From Icerya purchasi (Eukaryota > Arthropoda > Insecta > Hemiptera > Monophlebidae): 64,000 nt of DNA. Positions 39,640 through 52,598 of the stretch are shown here, one piece after another; the stretch's first letter is position 1, and every line of letters begins with the position of its first letter. The translations under genes were made by a program, and so were the position numbers. The stretch lies in the NCBI GenBank assembly GCA_039619475.1, contig CM077115.1, positions 483,364,400-483,428,399 on the forward strand, in the 5' to 3' direction. Under the pieces are notes generated by a model that saw only the letters and a program-made list of their open reading frames with translations, made no database searches and was not told the origin of the DNA.

Positions 39640-40480
39640 TGTAAATGATTTAAAAGAAGGAACCAAAGTCTTATTAAGTAACAAACTTAAAACACGCATA
39701 AAATTGCATCTACCAAAAATTCTCTGAGCAGAGGTATAACATTCCGCCCGATGTTGCCAAATTGGTAGCGATTCAGTATTGAATAAATATCCTCTGAAAA
39801 ATTATTACTAGAAGAAGGATCAGAGGACAGCCAACATCGAGAAAATTAGCTGTAATCCGGATCAATAGCCGTAACACAAGAGCGTGTAAAATTCAAGCAA
39901 GAGTAGAGGAGCGGAGAAATTAGGAAATAACGGAGCAGACTATACGCAGTGAAGATTCCGGGTCGGTTGAAGTACGGAAAAATTAACGCAAAATACTAAT
40001 TACCGTTTACTACTGTAAAGGACACAGATACAGTGGACTATAGTTGAAGAACCTTGACTTTTTCAGATGTTTAAAAATGACACACCGGATATGACAAAAC
40101 TGCTCCGCCTCAGAAAGCGCCGAAACGGGCCATTAGTATGTGTAAGGGGTCAAACGTAGCTGCTTCCGCGTGGTGCCTTTTGCACGGTAGTCAGGAGAGT
40201 AGAAGGTCCCAGAACCAACTGTGCATACCGTAGCCGCATCCAGTAAGTACGGGAATAAAATTTGTATAAAGTGCTATTAAAGAAGTCCAGAGGAAATGTA
40301 ATACGGGCGATAACCATTGTTCGAGTTTTTTAAAATAATAATCTATATCCTCTAGATTTAGTGTTCGGTTTCCATAACCCAGAAGGGTGAGCCTTGAAGG
40401 CTCATTTTACTAAGAAGTTCTTCTCGTAAGGAAAACAAATGTGCAACTGTTAAAAAAGAAGAAAAACAAGTAAATCTTTA
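39640..40480. other. Unexplained moderately GC-rich stretch upstream of the E75A island
   Basis: Composition is more balanced than the surrounding intron and it lacks microsatellites. Short peptides can be read between stops, but none is recognisable. A perfect 17-nt palindrome (TGAGCCTTGAAGGCTCA, 40388-40404) lies near its right end. It may be a decayed transposon, possibly linked to the LINE-like remnant 1 kb upstream, or distal promoter sequence. Confidence 0.3.
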
Positions 40481-40559
40481 CTAATGAACAAAACAGAAAA
40501 AAAAAAAAAAAAAAGACAAAAAAAACGCGATATCGCGGAAATTCCATCATCTCCCACTA

Positions 40560-41946
40560 GGAAGAGAGAGAAAGACAGACTACTCTGCATGAACGCGCGT
40601 GTGTAGAGGTTATGTGCTCGATGGTCGATAAGTGGCAGCTTGAGAACCGAGCATCATGGATCGCAATTAGACTCCAGGCGCTCTGGGCAGTGAGAGTGTT
40701 CTGCGTCGGTCGGTTCCAGCATGCTGGTGGCCAATCGTTTTATCGTGATTGGCCGGTCGCCGTCGCAGCGAATATTCTAGCGCGTACGTTGGCCGCGGTT
40801 CAGGGATTGCGGTCGGCCGGCTGCGGGGCGGCGCGCGGCGGAGGCATGTCCTTGGCCGAACCTACGCCGTCGGTTGAGCGGACGAGCGTTCACTCAGTCA
40901 AGGGTAATGAACTTGAGACGATTCGGCGGTGCGCGTGCGCGCGGCCGCCGAACAACTTTAACGCGCGGACGCGATCGCGTCGTCACGTCGCGTTTCGCAC
41001 GTCACGAGCCGTGATCGCTGCGCGCACCGACGAACGGCAGTCGGCTCCGCGCGCGTGCGTGCGTCGCTCGTCATTTCGATTGTTGCGCTCGGCCGAGCTT
41101 CCGCGCACGCGCAGCCGGCCGCTCGGCGTAGTACTCGGTAGGCGAACGACGGCGATTCGGCCTGTCGCGCCTGCGCAGTGCCCCTAGTCGCTCATCGCGC
41201 ACGTAATACTCGACGATACTACGCACACACCGAACCAGAAAGTAGCAACGCACACATAGGCCGACGTACGTACAGGCGCGTAACTGCACGACGATGTACC
41301 CTTAACCGTGAAGACCTTGCGCCTTGTTGCTCGGGCGCGCTCGTTCGTAACGGAGCGTCGCGCGCGCGCGCGCGCGCGAGATCTAACGCGATTTTCCGTC
41401 CACACGTGCACACACACAGGCGCCCGAGTTTGTTTTTGTTCTGAGAATGGCCAGAGCCGAGGTAGGAGGATACTGTGTATCGGCCGTCGCGATAAGTGGG
41501 AAAGTAGTGTGTGTATCTGGCGATAGGAGGATTCTCACTTTTTCACTCGAAACCTATACACGACTGCTCGATAGTTCTTCTTTCGACGAGAGGGAGCTTT
41601 GCTAGTAGCGCTGCAATCGCTGCTCGACGACCGCTCCGACACCGAAACAGGTTTTCGTTTCTGGCCCGATCCGGTGTGATGATCGCGCAAATTGATACCG
41701 CGGTCGCGTCCTCCAAGGGTGCCGATTTCAAAGTACACTCGGGAAACACTAATTTCCAGTTAAGTTTTTAAACTTTTCGACTCCGCGAACGTAGTTGGTG
41801 TATTTTTTTCGTTTTCTTTCGTCGATTCGAACTTTTTTCCCTTTTAGTTTTGCTCTTTTTTTCTTTTTGTGCGTGCACGTGTGTGTGTATGCGCGTGTGT
41901 AGTATATGCATCATCGTTATTATTAGTTTTTGATGGTGCTCTAGCC
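40560..41946 (+). promoter_or_regulatory. E75: CpG-rich promoter and 5' UTR of the E75A-like first exon
   Basis: This is one of the strongest GC/CpG islands of the window, with GCGC runs (for example near 41361-41378), and it ends at the E75A-like start codon. An initiator match, TCAGTCA, lies at 40894-40900. No TATA box is seen 30 bp before it. If used, it would give a 5' UTR of about 1.05 kb. The open frame at 40612-41187 and several minus-strand frames are Arg/Ala-rich products of GC-rich DNA and I do not call them genes. Confidence 0.55.
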
Positions 41947-42139
41947 ATGTTTCTTTTCGACAATTCGGATTTTGACGATCCGGCGAATAATCTGTTCGAT
42001 TACGAGGAGGAAGAAATAATAATTTCCGAATCGCCGTTTAAGACTGATTTCGGAGCCGACTTCGACAGCTATTTCCCGGCGGAAACTGTAAGCCCCTACC
42101 ATCACTACTCCTACGGCGATGACTCGAATTTGAATCTAG
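41947..42139 (+). CDS. E75: E75 alternative first coding exon, E75A-like isoform
   Basis: The exon encodes 64 residues starting MFLFDNSDFDDPANN. It is strikingly acidic and aromatic (DYEEEE near residue 18, several Phe and Tyr), as expected of an N-terminal activation region. ATG 41947 (GCCATGT) is the first in-frame ATG; the frame is open upstream but has no ATG. The donor is G|GTAATT at 42140, phase 1. Spliced to 44106 it reads ...[14 protein letters not shown], close to the ELNI-EFDGTT junction of Drosophila E75A. That junction and the middle position among the three confident starts support the E75A assignment. The short length compared with fly E75A is notable. Confidence 0.82.
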
Positions 42140-44239
<2,100 letters not shown>

Positions 44240-45129
44240 TGAAGATAAGCTGCATTGTTGTGTACGACATTTATTAAAGTTATGAGCGGAAATAATTTTA
44301 TTTAAAATGTAACTTCGGATTTTATTCAAAAATATTAAACTAAAAAAAAAAAAAAAAAAAAAGAAAAAAAGTTCACGGGGTTAATATCGATTTTCACTTT
44401 ATTACTGTATAAAAATAGTCCGAATTGGTTTGATGAGATTTTTTCAAAACGGTGTCAGCTGATTTTTTTCGCATTAATCCTTTTCTGCCTTACGTTTTGT
44501 TGTTTTTTTGTTTGTTTTTTTTTTTTTTTGCAATGAACTTTTATAACGTGTTTTTGTTGTTTTTTTTTATCAGCATTTCCTTTTTCGCGCATGTATAGTA
44601 TGGAAGGTCATTAACAAATTATATTCGTGTTATTACCGTGAAAAGATATGTGTATGCGCGCGCGAAAGATAGTCATTTGCGAACTAAAAGTTGAAAATAA
44701 ACAAAGAAGAGGGATCAAAAATTAATGGGTGACGGTCGCGCTACACTAGACCGTCGTAGATTTTAAAACTTGACGGCCATGACGTCATTATACAATAGGA
44801 AGAAGCATGTAAGGTCGTCCAAGCTTTTCAATGACACGTAACATTTGAGAAAAAAAGGAAAAAAGTAATCGACAGTAACAATAAAAATATTTCTCTTCCT
44901 TCTACATAATATATGTTTATTATAATGTAATTGTAATAATTACAGTGTAATTTTCTGCGTACATTCCGTTTGGTGGTGGTGGTGGTATTGGGATGAGCAG
45001 TAAGAAGAAGGACACTTTTCAGAAGATGAACGCTAATTATCGGGGACGTAGCTATTTTACAAGTCGCGCACGGGTTAGTGACCTTCACTGAGCAGCTAAT
45101 TAAAACAAAAAGCTACGGGCACCGAAACT

Positions 45130-46530
45130 CTCCGGAGATTAGCTTAAGCGGTGTGCGTGTGTGTGTGTGTGTGTGTGATTCGGTGTCGCGACCGTGATAC
45201 TCGGGTAACGTGAAAAAGAAGAAACATGTGCCCTGAGAGAGTGGTGTGCGGTCGTTCGGAAGGCAGCGAAATAACAGTTTACGATCGTATGGTGCGGCGG
45301 AAATAATTTTACGCCTGTTCCAAAATTAAACCGTATATACGTCATTATTACCTCCATCTCTGCGTGCTGACGCGGAGCAGCGAGTCGCGCCGAGTTCAGG
45401 AGCAAGCAGTACTTTCCCCGATACGAAGAAAGTGAAAGAAAGCCCGAGCATGGAAGAAAGTAGCAGAACAACAGCGAGATGCATGACGTAACGGAACCGT
45501 TATTGTAAGCGCCTGCACCAGCGATACTCGTAATCGCAACCGGTTGCACGTCGCGCCGGTGTGCGGCTCTCTCCTCCACGTTATCTTCGTTAGCGCGCGA
45601 GAATTCGCTCCGGTTCTTACTCTCAGCATCATTTCACCTACTCGCCCTTCCCTTCGCTTCGAAAGACTTTTTCGCCGCGCCTTTCGATTCCCATAAGCCG
45701 GTCCGCGCAATATTCTCGACGTGATTTTCGTGTGTAAATCGCACGGCCGGCTGCTCGTCACCGCGTGATGTTGCGGTTATCGCTCCGAATTCTGGCGACG
45801 TCGTTCTCGCTTCCCCTTTGGTCTCCCTTCCGTCTCTCCTGTTTTTCCAGCAGCGCCGACACCGAGCTCTCCAGCGCTCCGAACTAGTAGTCAAACCTCG
45901 CTCTTCTACCGTCGCGCAGATTCTCCAGAGCAACTGAAATCGCCGGAACTCGGCGCGATCGACTCGACAGTCGGCCTGTGTACACACGGTCATTCGCACC
46001 GGAGTACCGTTATGCGCAGTGCTCTGTCGCCGCTTCCGCGTGCGCTTTGGCCATTTCACCACCGTCGTCGTCGTGATGATGATCATCACCTTCCGTTATC
46101 CGTGACTGTGTTTTCATTTCTCGGAATCGGAGAAATATTCATCGCAGACCGCTAGCCTCCCCTCGAACGGTGAGACGTGCGCGGGAACTGCGAGCGATAA
46201 CGGAATTTTCCAATCTGCACACACGATCGCATCGCGCGCAATCGAACAGAGAAGGTGTTTGTTAACGACGTTTGCTCACTGTCACGGTCTGAAAACGATA
46301 TCACCGGCGCTTATTCCTCTCGGTGTATGTGCTTTTCCTCGCGTCCCGTTCGTTTTTGTTTTTTTTTTCTCCCCTTTCTCTCTGTTGTTTTTCTCTAAGC
46401 GCGTCGGCAGACCTCCCGGCGATACCATTGTTAGTGCGTCATCGTCTCAGCTGATGAGAAAACCTTTTTCCGGTGTTGTCGCCTTTACGTGGCTTTCGAC
46501 ATTCCGGTTTTTATGAAACGGGCGGTGCAA
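45130..46530. promoter_or_regulatory. CpG-rich island inside the inter-finger intron
   Basis: About 1.4 kb is strongly enriched in GC and CpG, comparable with the E75A island. The long overlapping open frames on the minus strand (45139-46089) are Arg/Ser/Thr-rich, without domains, and look like by-products of composition. A (GT)n tract sits at its left edge (45152-45178). The position, 4-5 kb before the candidate exon at 50 kb, would suit a promoter for a further E75 isoform, with a non-coding or small first exon. Unproven. Confidence 0.4.
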
Positions 46531-48204
46531 TTTTAAACACGCGATTATAAGATGAGGAAAGTGTACGAAGATGGACAAAGAAATCAGTCGCGAACATTGC
46601 CGCCGAGTTAGAGGAAACTTGAGGATGATTTTGAAAAGGCCGGAATCCCGTCCCACTCTCTTGCACGTTTGCTGCTTCGGCTGATTCTTAGACTGAACTT
46701 GAGCCATGGACCACAAAAAAAAAAAAAAGAATAAACACATCTGTGTATGTGTACCTTTTTATTTGTATTTATGCGAAAACCTAACACTTTTCTCTCGCTC
46801 TTTCGCCGCCAACCGAAGCATTAAAGGAAGAATAGTCTGTGAGGTTAAAGGAGGAGTATCACTTTTACTATGCGTCATTTCTACGCACGAATTAAATAGT
46901 GAGAAATTTTGGGTATAAATAAGGGTTATATATCGGCATAAAAAGAAGGTACAATGTGTTTAGGTGGGCACTAATTCACGGTCGTCAGTGAGCTAGGGTA
47001 CAAGTTACTAAAAAAGAACTGGTGGCCTAAATAAATCATCGTAACGAGCATCTGTTTCCTACAGCGACGTATATAGAAATGGAACTTAAAATTATCTAAG
47101 AAGTAACGGGCGTATTATTCTTCTTCGGCACGGCTAAGTGATAATTAATAATGGAGAAAGAAAAAGAAAAAAAACAACAAAACATTAGAGCTTTTGAATA
47201 TTAAGGCCATGAGGTTACTGTTGGCAAATGTGACGCGCGCGCGAGATAAGATTAATTAAACGCGTTATCTAAGCGCTGAGGTTAATTATTACGGGGGATT
47301 GCACTGGCAGCCCCTTGACTGGGTGAAATGCTTAATCAAAAGAGAAGACGGCATGCCGTATTAGAGGCGTCTATCGTGTGTGACACGTTGATATTTTTCA
47401 GCAAATCGCCTTGTTCGGCAACGAAATCGTCACAGCTGGCGTTAATTCGATGGCGAGAGATGCGACTAAATAATTAAGGAAGAACAATAAGCGAGCGCGC
47501 AGTTTTTGTTCTCGATCGGGGGGGTACGTTACGACGGAAAACAATCTATACCACAGTTAATTGTGCAGATTTCTGTGAATTATAAGAGTTGTAACGGGAT
47601 TTAAATATCTCTTTTTCATCTGTGCCTTTTGCTGCTGGAGACAATAAATACGCCTCGTCATTATTCCCGTGGATATCCATCGTCTTTAATCCCGCCTTGT
47701 CGGCGATAGTGTTTATATACAGTAATTGAACAGCGCAATATTATCAGTAAAAAAAAAAAACAAACAACAAAATGATTAATAGTCCGGATAACGTTCGCTT
47801 CCGAGAGAGTGTTGTCCGTGTGTAATTGTTATTCGTCTGAATTGCGTTCGTCTTAATGTAACCGTTTTTTGCTTTTTTTTTTCTCTTTTCCCTGACAGTA
47901 TTTTATTTTACCATGCCCCGGAAACTAGTGATGATGATATCGAGATAGACGCGTCCGATCACGATTTTCAGTTTCCTCATTTTCATCGAGACAACTCTTT
48001 CTCGTGATCTCGAAATTTCCCAGCAGCGGTAGAGGATATTTTGATTATAGGAGAATTTGATATTTTTTGAGGGGGGAAAAAAAACAGTTTATCTATAATT
48101 ACGCATTATCATAATTATTTCCAACTTTTTTCTGTATAATTTTCGACTCCTCCGTATTTTACCGACACGCGTCCAATCTTTTTTTCAAGTAATTTAATAA
48201 ATCT

Positions 48205-48345
48205 TTCGATTAGCGTAGTTGGTTACTAGGACCGGGTTCGATTTCCACTAATAGAGATACTTTCAAAATTTGAGCTGCTGGGTTTTAATATCCGTATTTG
48301 ACGCGCGCAAAAAATAAATAAAAAAAAAACAAAAAAAAATCCTAT
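48205..48345 (+). mobile_element. SINE-like insertion with truncated tRNA head
   Basis: TAGCGTAGTTGG (48211-48222) is a full match to the pol III box A (TRGYNNANNNGG), and GGTTCGATTTCC (48235-48246) is close to box B. Only about 12 bases separate them, so the anticodon region is deleted. About 60 bases of unrelated body and an A-rich tail (48309-48340) follow. The pattern fits a decayed tRNA-derived SINE rather than a functional tRNA. Confidence 0.45.
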
Positions 48346-50027
48346 CGATGTTTTCGACGGAGTGAACAGAAAGTTTTTTGTATTTCTTCTGTTTTTTTTT
48401 TTTTGTTGTTTTTTTTTCAATTTAATTTTCACCACATCTCTTCGTGTACCGAAGGAAAAAGAAAAGTTAGCGGAAATTCGGACCGCCGGTAATCATTTAC
48501 ACGCATACTCTCGGAAGGTTATTTAATCTGAATTTGTCGCGTAATCAACAATTTTGTAAGATTTTTCCATGTTAGTAATAATTTTCTAATTAAGAACTGT
48601 TATATTTTTTTTCTCTTCTTATACGCGCGGTGTTAATTTTATCTCTTCGAGAACAGCTCGTAACAGTTTAAAACGACATTTATTACGGAAAACACATTAA
48701 CTGCTCCAGTCCAGATTTTACACCTTTCTACTCTGATTATTGAGATTGTCACGTGATTAATAGCTTGAAACGCACACTAGCGCGCCTAATTAACGGCAAT
48801 TTCCACGTGCAAATAATTAATTTGCAAGAATCTATTATTAATTTTTACTATTTCTTCTAAAACAATTTGCCAATTTTCGCTACTATGCACGATGACAGAC
48901 AGTTTTGTTTCCGGGAACTAACGGGAAAATTAATATTCGACTTTTTTTCCGAGACGGGTAGGAAGGGGAGTAGTGGTGTCGGTGTGTATAATTGAAAAGA
49001 AAATTAATAATATTTCATATATCCGGTAAGACGTAATTTCTTTTTCCCGATTCATGCACGCTAGTTGGCCGACATGGTAAAATAACAGTTTCCATCTGAG
49101 AGACGGTCTCTGTACGGAGCCGAACAAAAGCCTAATGTGAAAACGCGCGTGTAAACTATTATTCAGATAAAAGCGACGCGATCGTAAATAAATAAACGGG
49201 AATAACGAAGTAAGTGTGTGTGTTATAAAATCGGCGAATAGACGAGTTGTTAATATAGCGGTATCCGAACTGTCCCATTGTACAGGTTCGTTATCGTTCG
49301 TTCGACCGACTCCTTCCGAACACCTAGCCAGCCGCCTCCTACACTTTCAACTTGTTCTCCGTTTTTATCGCCCTCTCGCTTCCGCCAATCGTCATCGACC
49401 ACTGCTTTGCTCTGCATTTTTATCGCCGTTCCCTTCGCTAGAGTTTTCCACCGCAGTCCGGTGCAACGACCTCTGCGTTACATTCTCCACGGTGCTTGAC
49501 CCTTAGATGCATCCAGGTCGGCGTCTCATTGGCTGCTCCCGCTTGCCTCCCTGTTCGACACGCGAACACGCTTTTTTCGTCTCGACTTTTCTATTTTTTT
49601 TTTTTTTTTTTGTTGTTTTTTTCGAATTCGAGAATTAATAAAACATAAAAAGCTGAACCCCCCCAAAAAATAAAACAAAAAAAGCAATTTAATACACGCG
49701 ATCAATCGTCAGTTTAAATGCATTTCTTAATGCTCGTTTTTTAAGTAAACGCTTACCAAACTGAAATGTATCCTAGTTGAATGAAATTCGGTCTTTTGCC
49801 GGGCGTGCGATATTCCGATTGCGAGTCTATTTTCGAAACTTACTGTAAAGCTTGCACGAAAAATATCCTTAAACTACTCATTTTTCGAGGTTTCTCATCG
49901 TGAACAGAAGTGCTAGCGAGTGAACACACCGTTATTGGAAAACATAATTTTTAACGACTAATAATTGGCGGTGGGGGGATCTGCCGAATACAATTAAAAG
50001 ACTGATCTCTTTATCCTTAATGTTAAA

Positions 50028-50187
50028 ATGATTTTTCGCCAACCACACGCAGAATATGATGATAGTAGGTTTCGGAGATTAGATTACGACGATTATAACT
50101 TTCTTCGCGATTCCTCGTCTTGTGCCGCAATCCCACCAGCATCGACTCGAAGCCGATTGACGGATAAAAAAAGATACACATCGCACC
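50028..50187 (+). CDS. Candidate additional E75 exon (isoform without zinc fingers)
   Basis: From ATG 50028 (TTAAAATGAT) the frame reads MIFRQPHAEYDDSRFRRL, then 35 more codons of mixed, protein-like composition rich in Asp, Arg, Ser and Tyr, to a strong donor C|GTAAGC at 50188. It ends in phase 1. That cannot join the finger-2 exon (phase 0) in frame but fits the phase-1 acceptor implied by the donor at 61244, so the product would skip both fingers and enter the hinge and ligand-binding domain. A possible acceptor (CACACGCAG) at 50052 would instead make a 135-nt cassette (50053-50187) that is phase 1 at both ends. It could correspond to an E75D-type isoform. No homology could be checked. Confidence 0.42.
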
Positions 50188-52271
50188 GTAAGCTCCTTTT
50201 TTTCCCCCTTTCAATGCATACGACTTTACAAAAATTGCAATATCGTTAATTTTCTTTTTTAAACCAAGTTACCCCGAAAAAAAAAAAAACGATACCGAAT
50301 ATTTCTAACGCATTTATGTGCATGTAAGATTGCACTTATGGACGATTAACAGACGAAATATATAATTTCAGGCTAGGAAATACTTTTAACGCCCCTTCTA
50401 AAATGTAAATGAAACACAAGATCCGCGCCAATTCAAATATTCAATTAAAAATTATTAAATAATTGCGAAAATTCTTTCGTGTTCTAAAATTGTTGTTAAA
50501 AATATTCACTATATCGCGAGTACTTGTTCCCGGTAATTACAAAATATATTTATCCCCCCTTAAAAAATAAATAAAAAATAAGAAAAAATAAATAAAAATT
50601 AAGAAAAAAAACATGTGTATCGAGATACGGCAAAAATAGTAACATAATTTTAAACGGATCCTTTAGAACCAAGCAAAATTTAAAAAAAGAAAAAGGATTA
50701 AAACAATTTGTTCGTTTTAATTTTACTTATCTCTGATTTACAAAAAAAACTCTCGACTCATTATCGCTATTACCATTCTATCCATTTTTTCGAGTAATAA
50801 TAACGATGATATAAAAATTTGACTCCAACAGAGATGTGTTCTTCGTTCTGATCTCTAGAAAGAAAAAAGCACATTCGAGGGCTTCCATTTTTCGTTTAAC
50901 AACAACAGACCGCTTTATACACAATACATATATATATTAGAAATTCTACTTTCCTATTTGTGTCCGAAGGTCAGTGTGGAAGAAAAAGCTCTCACGCTAC
51001 ACTTTCGCAGCACTTTTCCACGAAATCATGAGGTACGCGACCAACCTCCTCGTAGACAGTCGAAACACACTACCCCGCATGGACTGTCCAATGCGAAGGC
51101 ACTCTGGTGCAGCAGTGTAGGTGTGCCATAGCGCGATGACCACCCCCTGCTTTACTGAAACTTATTCTACGGACGAAGAGGAAAAGTGGAGACACACAGT
51201 GCACGGCCGTCATTATTTGGTCAATAATGGAACGCCGAGCATGGGTCGTTGAACTTTGCTGATGTGTTTATTGTTTTCGAAAAAACAAAAAGCCAACAGT
51301 GAGAACGTGCGTACAAGTTCCGTCCGAGCGAGTACTCGCTATCAGACTTTCGTCTTTTTGTTTTTAAACCGCTCGCGCGTTATTTACATTTCTTTCAGTT
51401 CGGGCAGCTCTAATTTTTGCTGACACCGCTGTCGTGTATTGGCGCGCGCGCACACACACACTCGATATCGCATTATTCCGGCGTTCGTTAATAGGCTGCT
51501 GCTAAAGCGACTGCTCGCCTCCGACCATTAGCATTAGCAGCCGCGCTTAAATAGGAAAGAGGTCGTTTAACTTGTGCATGACTCGCTACGAGCGCATTAT
51601 TACTTCATCATTCAATCTGTCCTCCTGGCACACCGCTAACTGGTCCGAGCTTTTTTGCCATTCCACCAATCACGCTTTAGCCCGGACGACGACTTTAAGC
51701 CTCGCTCACATTGTTGCACCTCTGCCTAGTTTCTGCGCACGCACTTACACAGTGGCCCGTGTGCACCAAGATCAATGTCCTTTAAGTAGGTGTCCCCGGA
51801 TTATTTGTTAACTTACCATTAATCGCGTATATTCAGCGGCCGTTGATTATTTCTAGTATTGTAACACTGCTGCGCAGGCTGCCGTGGTTTTAAAATATTT
51901 TGGGTATGGTACTCTATATGGTTTGCGCTCGCGGCTCGGTTTTTTCGGATTTTTCCAAAAATTGTTATCGAGAATAATTTAATATAACGAAAGGAAGCGG
52001 TGAAAGCGGTCTTTTTTTTAAATTATTGAAATTAACAGAACACCGAATCATTTTTTTTTTTTTTTTGGCTAGTTTATTTTTACATTATTTGGGGGGAAAA
52101 AGCAAAAAATAATAATGCTCGGAATAATTTTTGTACGCGAAAAATTAATTAAAATGAGGCATTTATATGCACGTCTCGAACGGTCTCACAATTTGGATAA
52201 CTCAAACATTTTGAATAGTTAATGAATTAATAAATACCGCACTTCCGTTGTTTGCCATTCATTTTTAGCTT

Positions 52272-52295
52272 TTATTATTATTATTGCTGTTATTA

Positions 52296-52388
<93 letters not shown>
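52272..52388. repeat. Long (ATT)n microsatellite
   Basis: A nearly pure ATT run of more than 100 bp with a few interruptions at its left end, directly beside the inverted repeat at 52439-52598. Confidence 0.95.
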
Positions 52389-52390
<2 letters not shown>

Positions 52391-52438
52391 TAATTAATTA
52401 TTATTGTTATTATTAATTAATTAATAATTATTATAATA

Positions 52439-52598
52439 AATAAACTGCGGACACAACTGTGTTAAAAAGAATTATATTTGCTTAACGTTTCGGTTAGATT
52501 ACACTATCATCAGTAGCGAAAAAAATAGTCAGTGTAAGCTGGCCGAAACGTTAAGCAAATATAATACTTTCTAACACAGTTATGTCCGCAATTTATTT
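52439..52598. mobile_element. Inverted pair of Penelope-like/hammerhead-type repeat copies
   Basis: Two arms of about 70 bp point outward from a short A-rich spacer. The left arm on the minus strand has CTGATGA (52513-52507) and GAAAC (52491-52487). The right arm on the plus strand has AGTGTAAGCTGGCC then GAAAC (52545-52549), but the CTGATGA part is lost. Both continue into GTTAAGCAAATATAAT and a GTCCGCA block. The fragment at 1932-2036 is a third copy. The order CTGATGA, hairpin, GAAAC is the hammerhead core known from Penelope-like elements. Family assignment is inference. Confidence 0.55.

Larger units (their letters stand above)
17652..40550. other. E75 intron 1, distal part
   Basis: No exon is supported in this 23-kb stretch. 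It is AT-rich intron with microsatellites ((AT)n(ATT)n 19099-19154; (AT)n 25232-25276 and 25538-25575; (AT)n near 36884-36911), many poly(A/T) runs, a GC-richer patch at about 19.6-20.3 kb, several EcRE-like motifs, CTCF-like motifs near 28.6 kb and a decayed LINE-like reading frame near 38.5 kb. An unspliced minus-strand frame at 31079-31579 has no recognisable domain. Confidence 0.5.

Noticed and set aside
40612..41187. 191-codon + strand open frame in the E75A island
   Set aside because: Arg/Ala-rich translation of GC-rich DNA, no domain, overlapped by frames on both strands; better explained as promoter and 5' UTR.
41869..41946. Upstream extension of the E75A-like frame
   Set aside because: The frame is open upstream of 41947 but contains no ATG, and it passes through a GT-rich repeat; ATG 41947 is the first usable start.
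45139..46089. Overlapping minus-strand frames of 121-151 codons
   Set aside because: They overlap one another in different frames within a CpG-rich island, with no recognisable motif; composition alone gives long frames here.
48205..48250. Functional tRNA gene
   Set aside because: Box A and box B motifs are only about 12 bases apart, so the anticodon arm is missing; treated as a SINE head.
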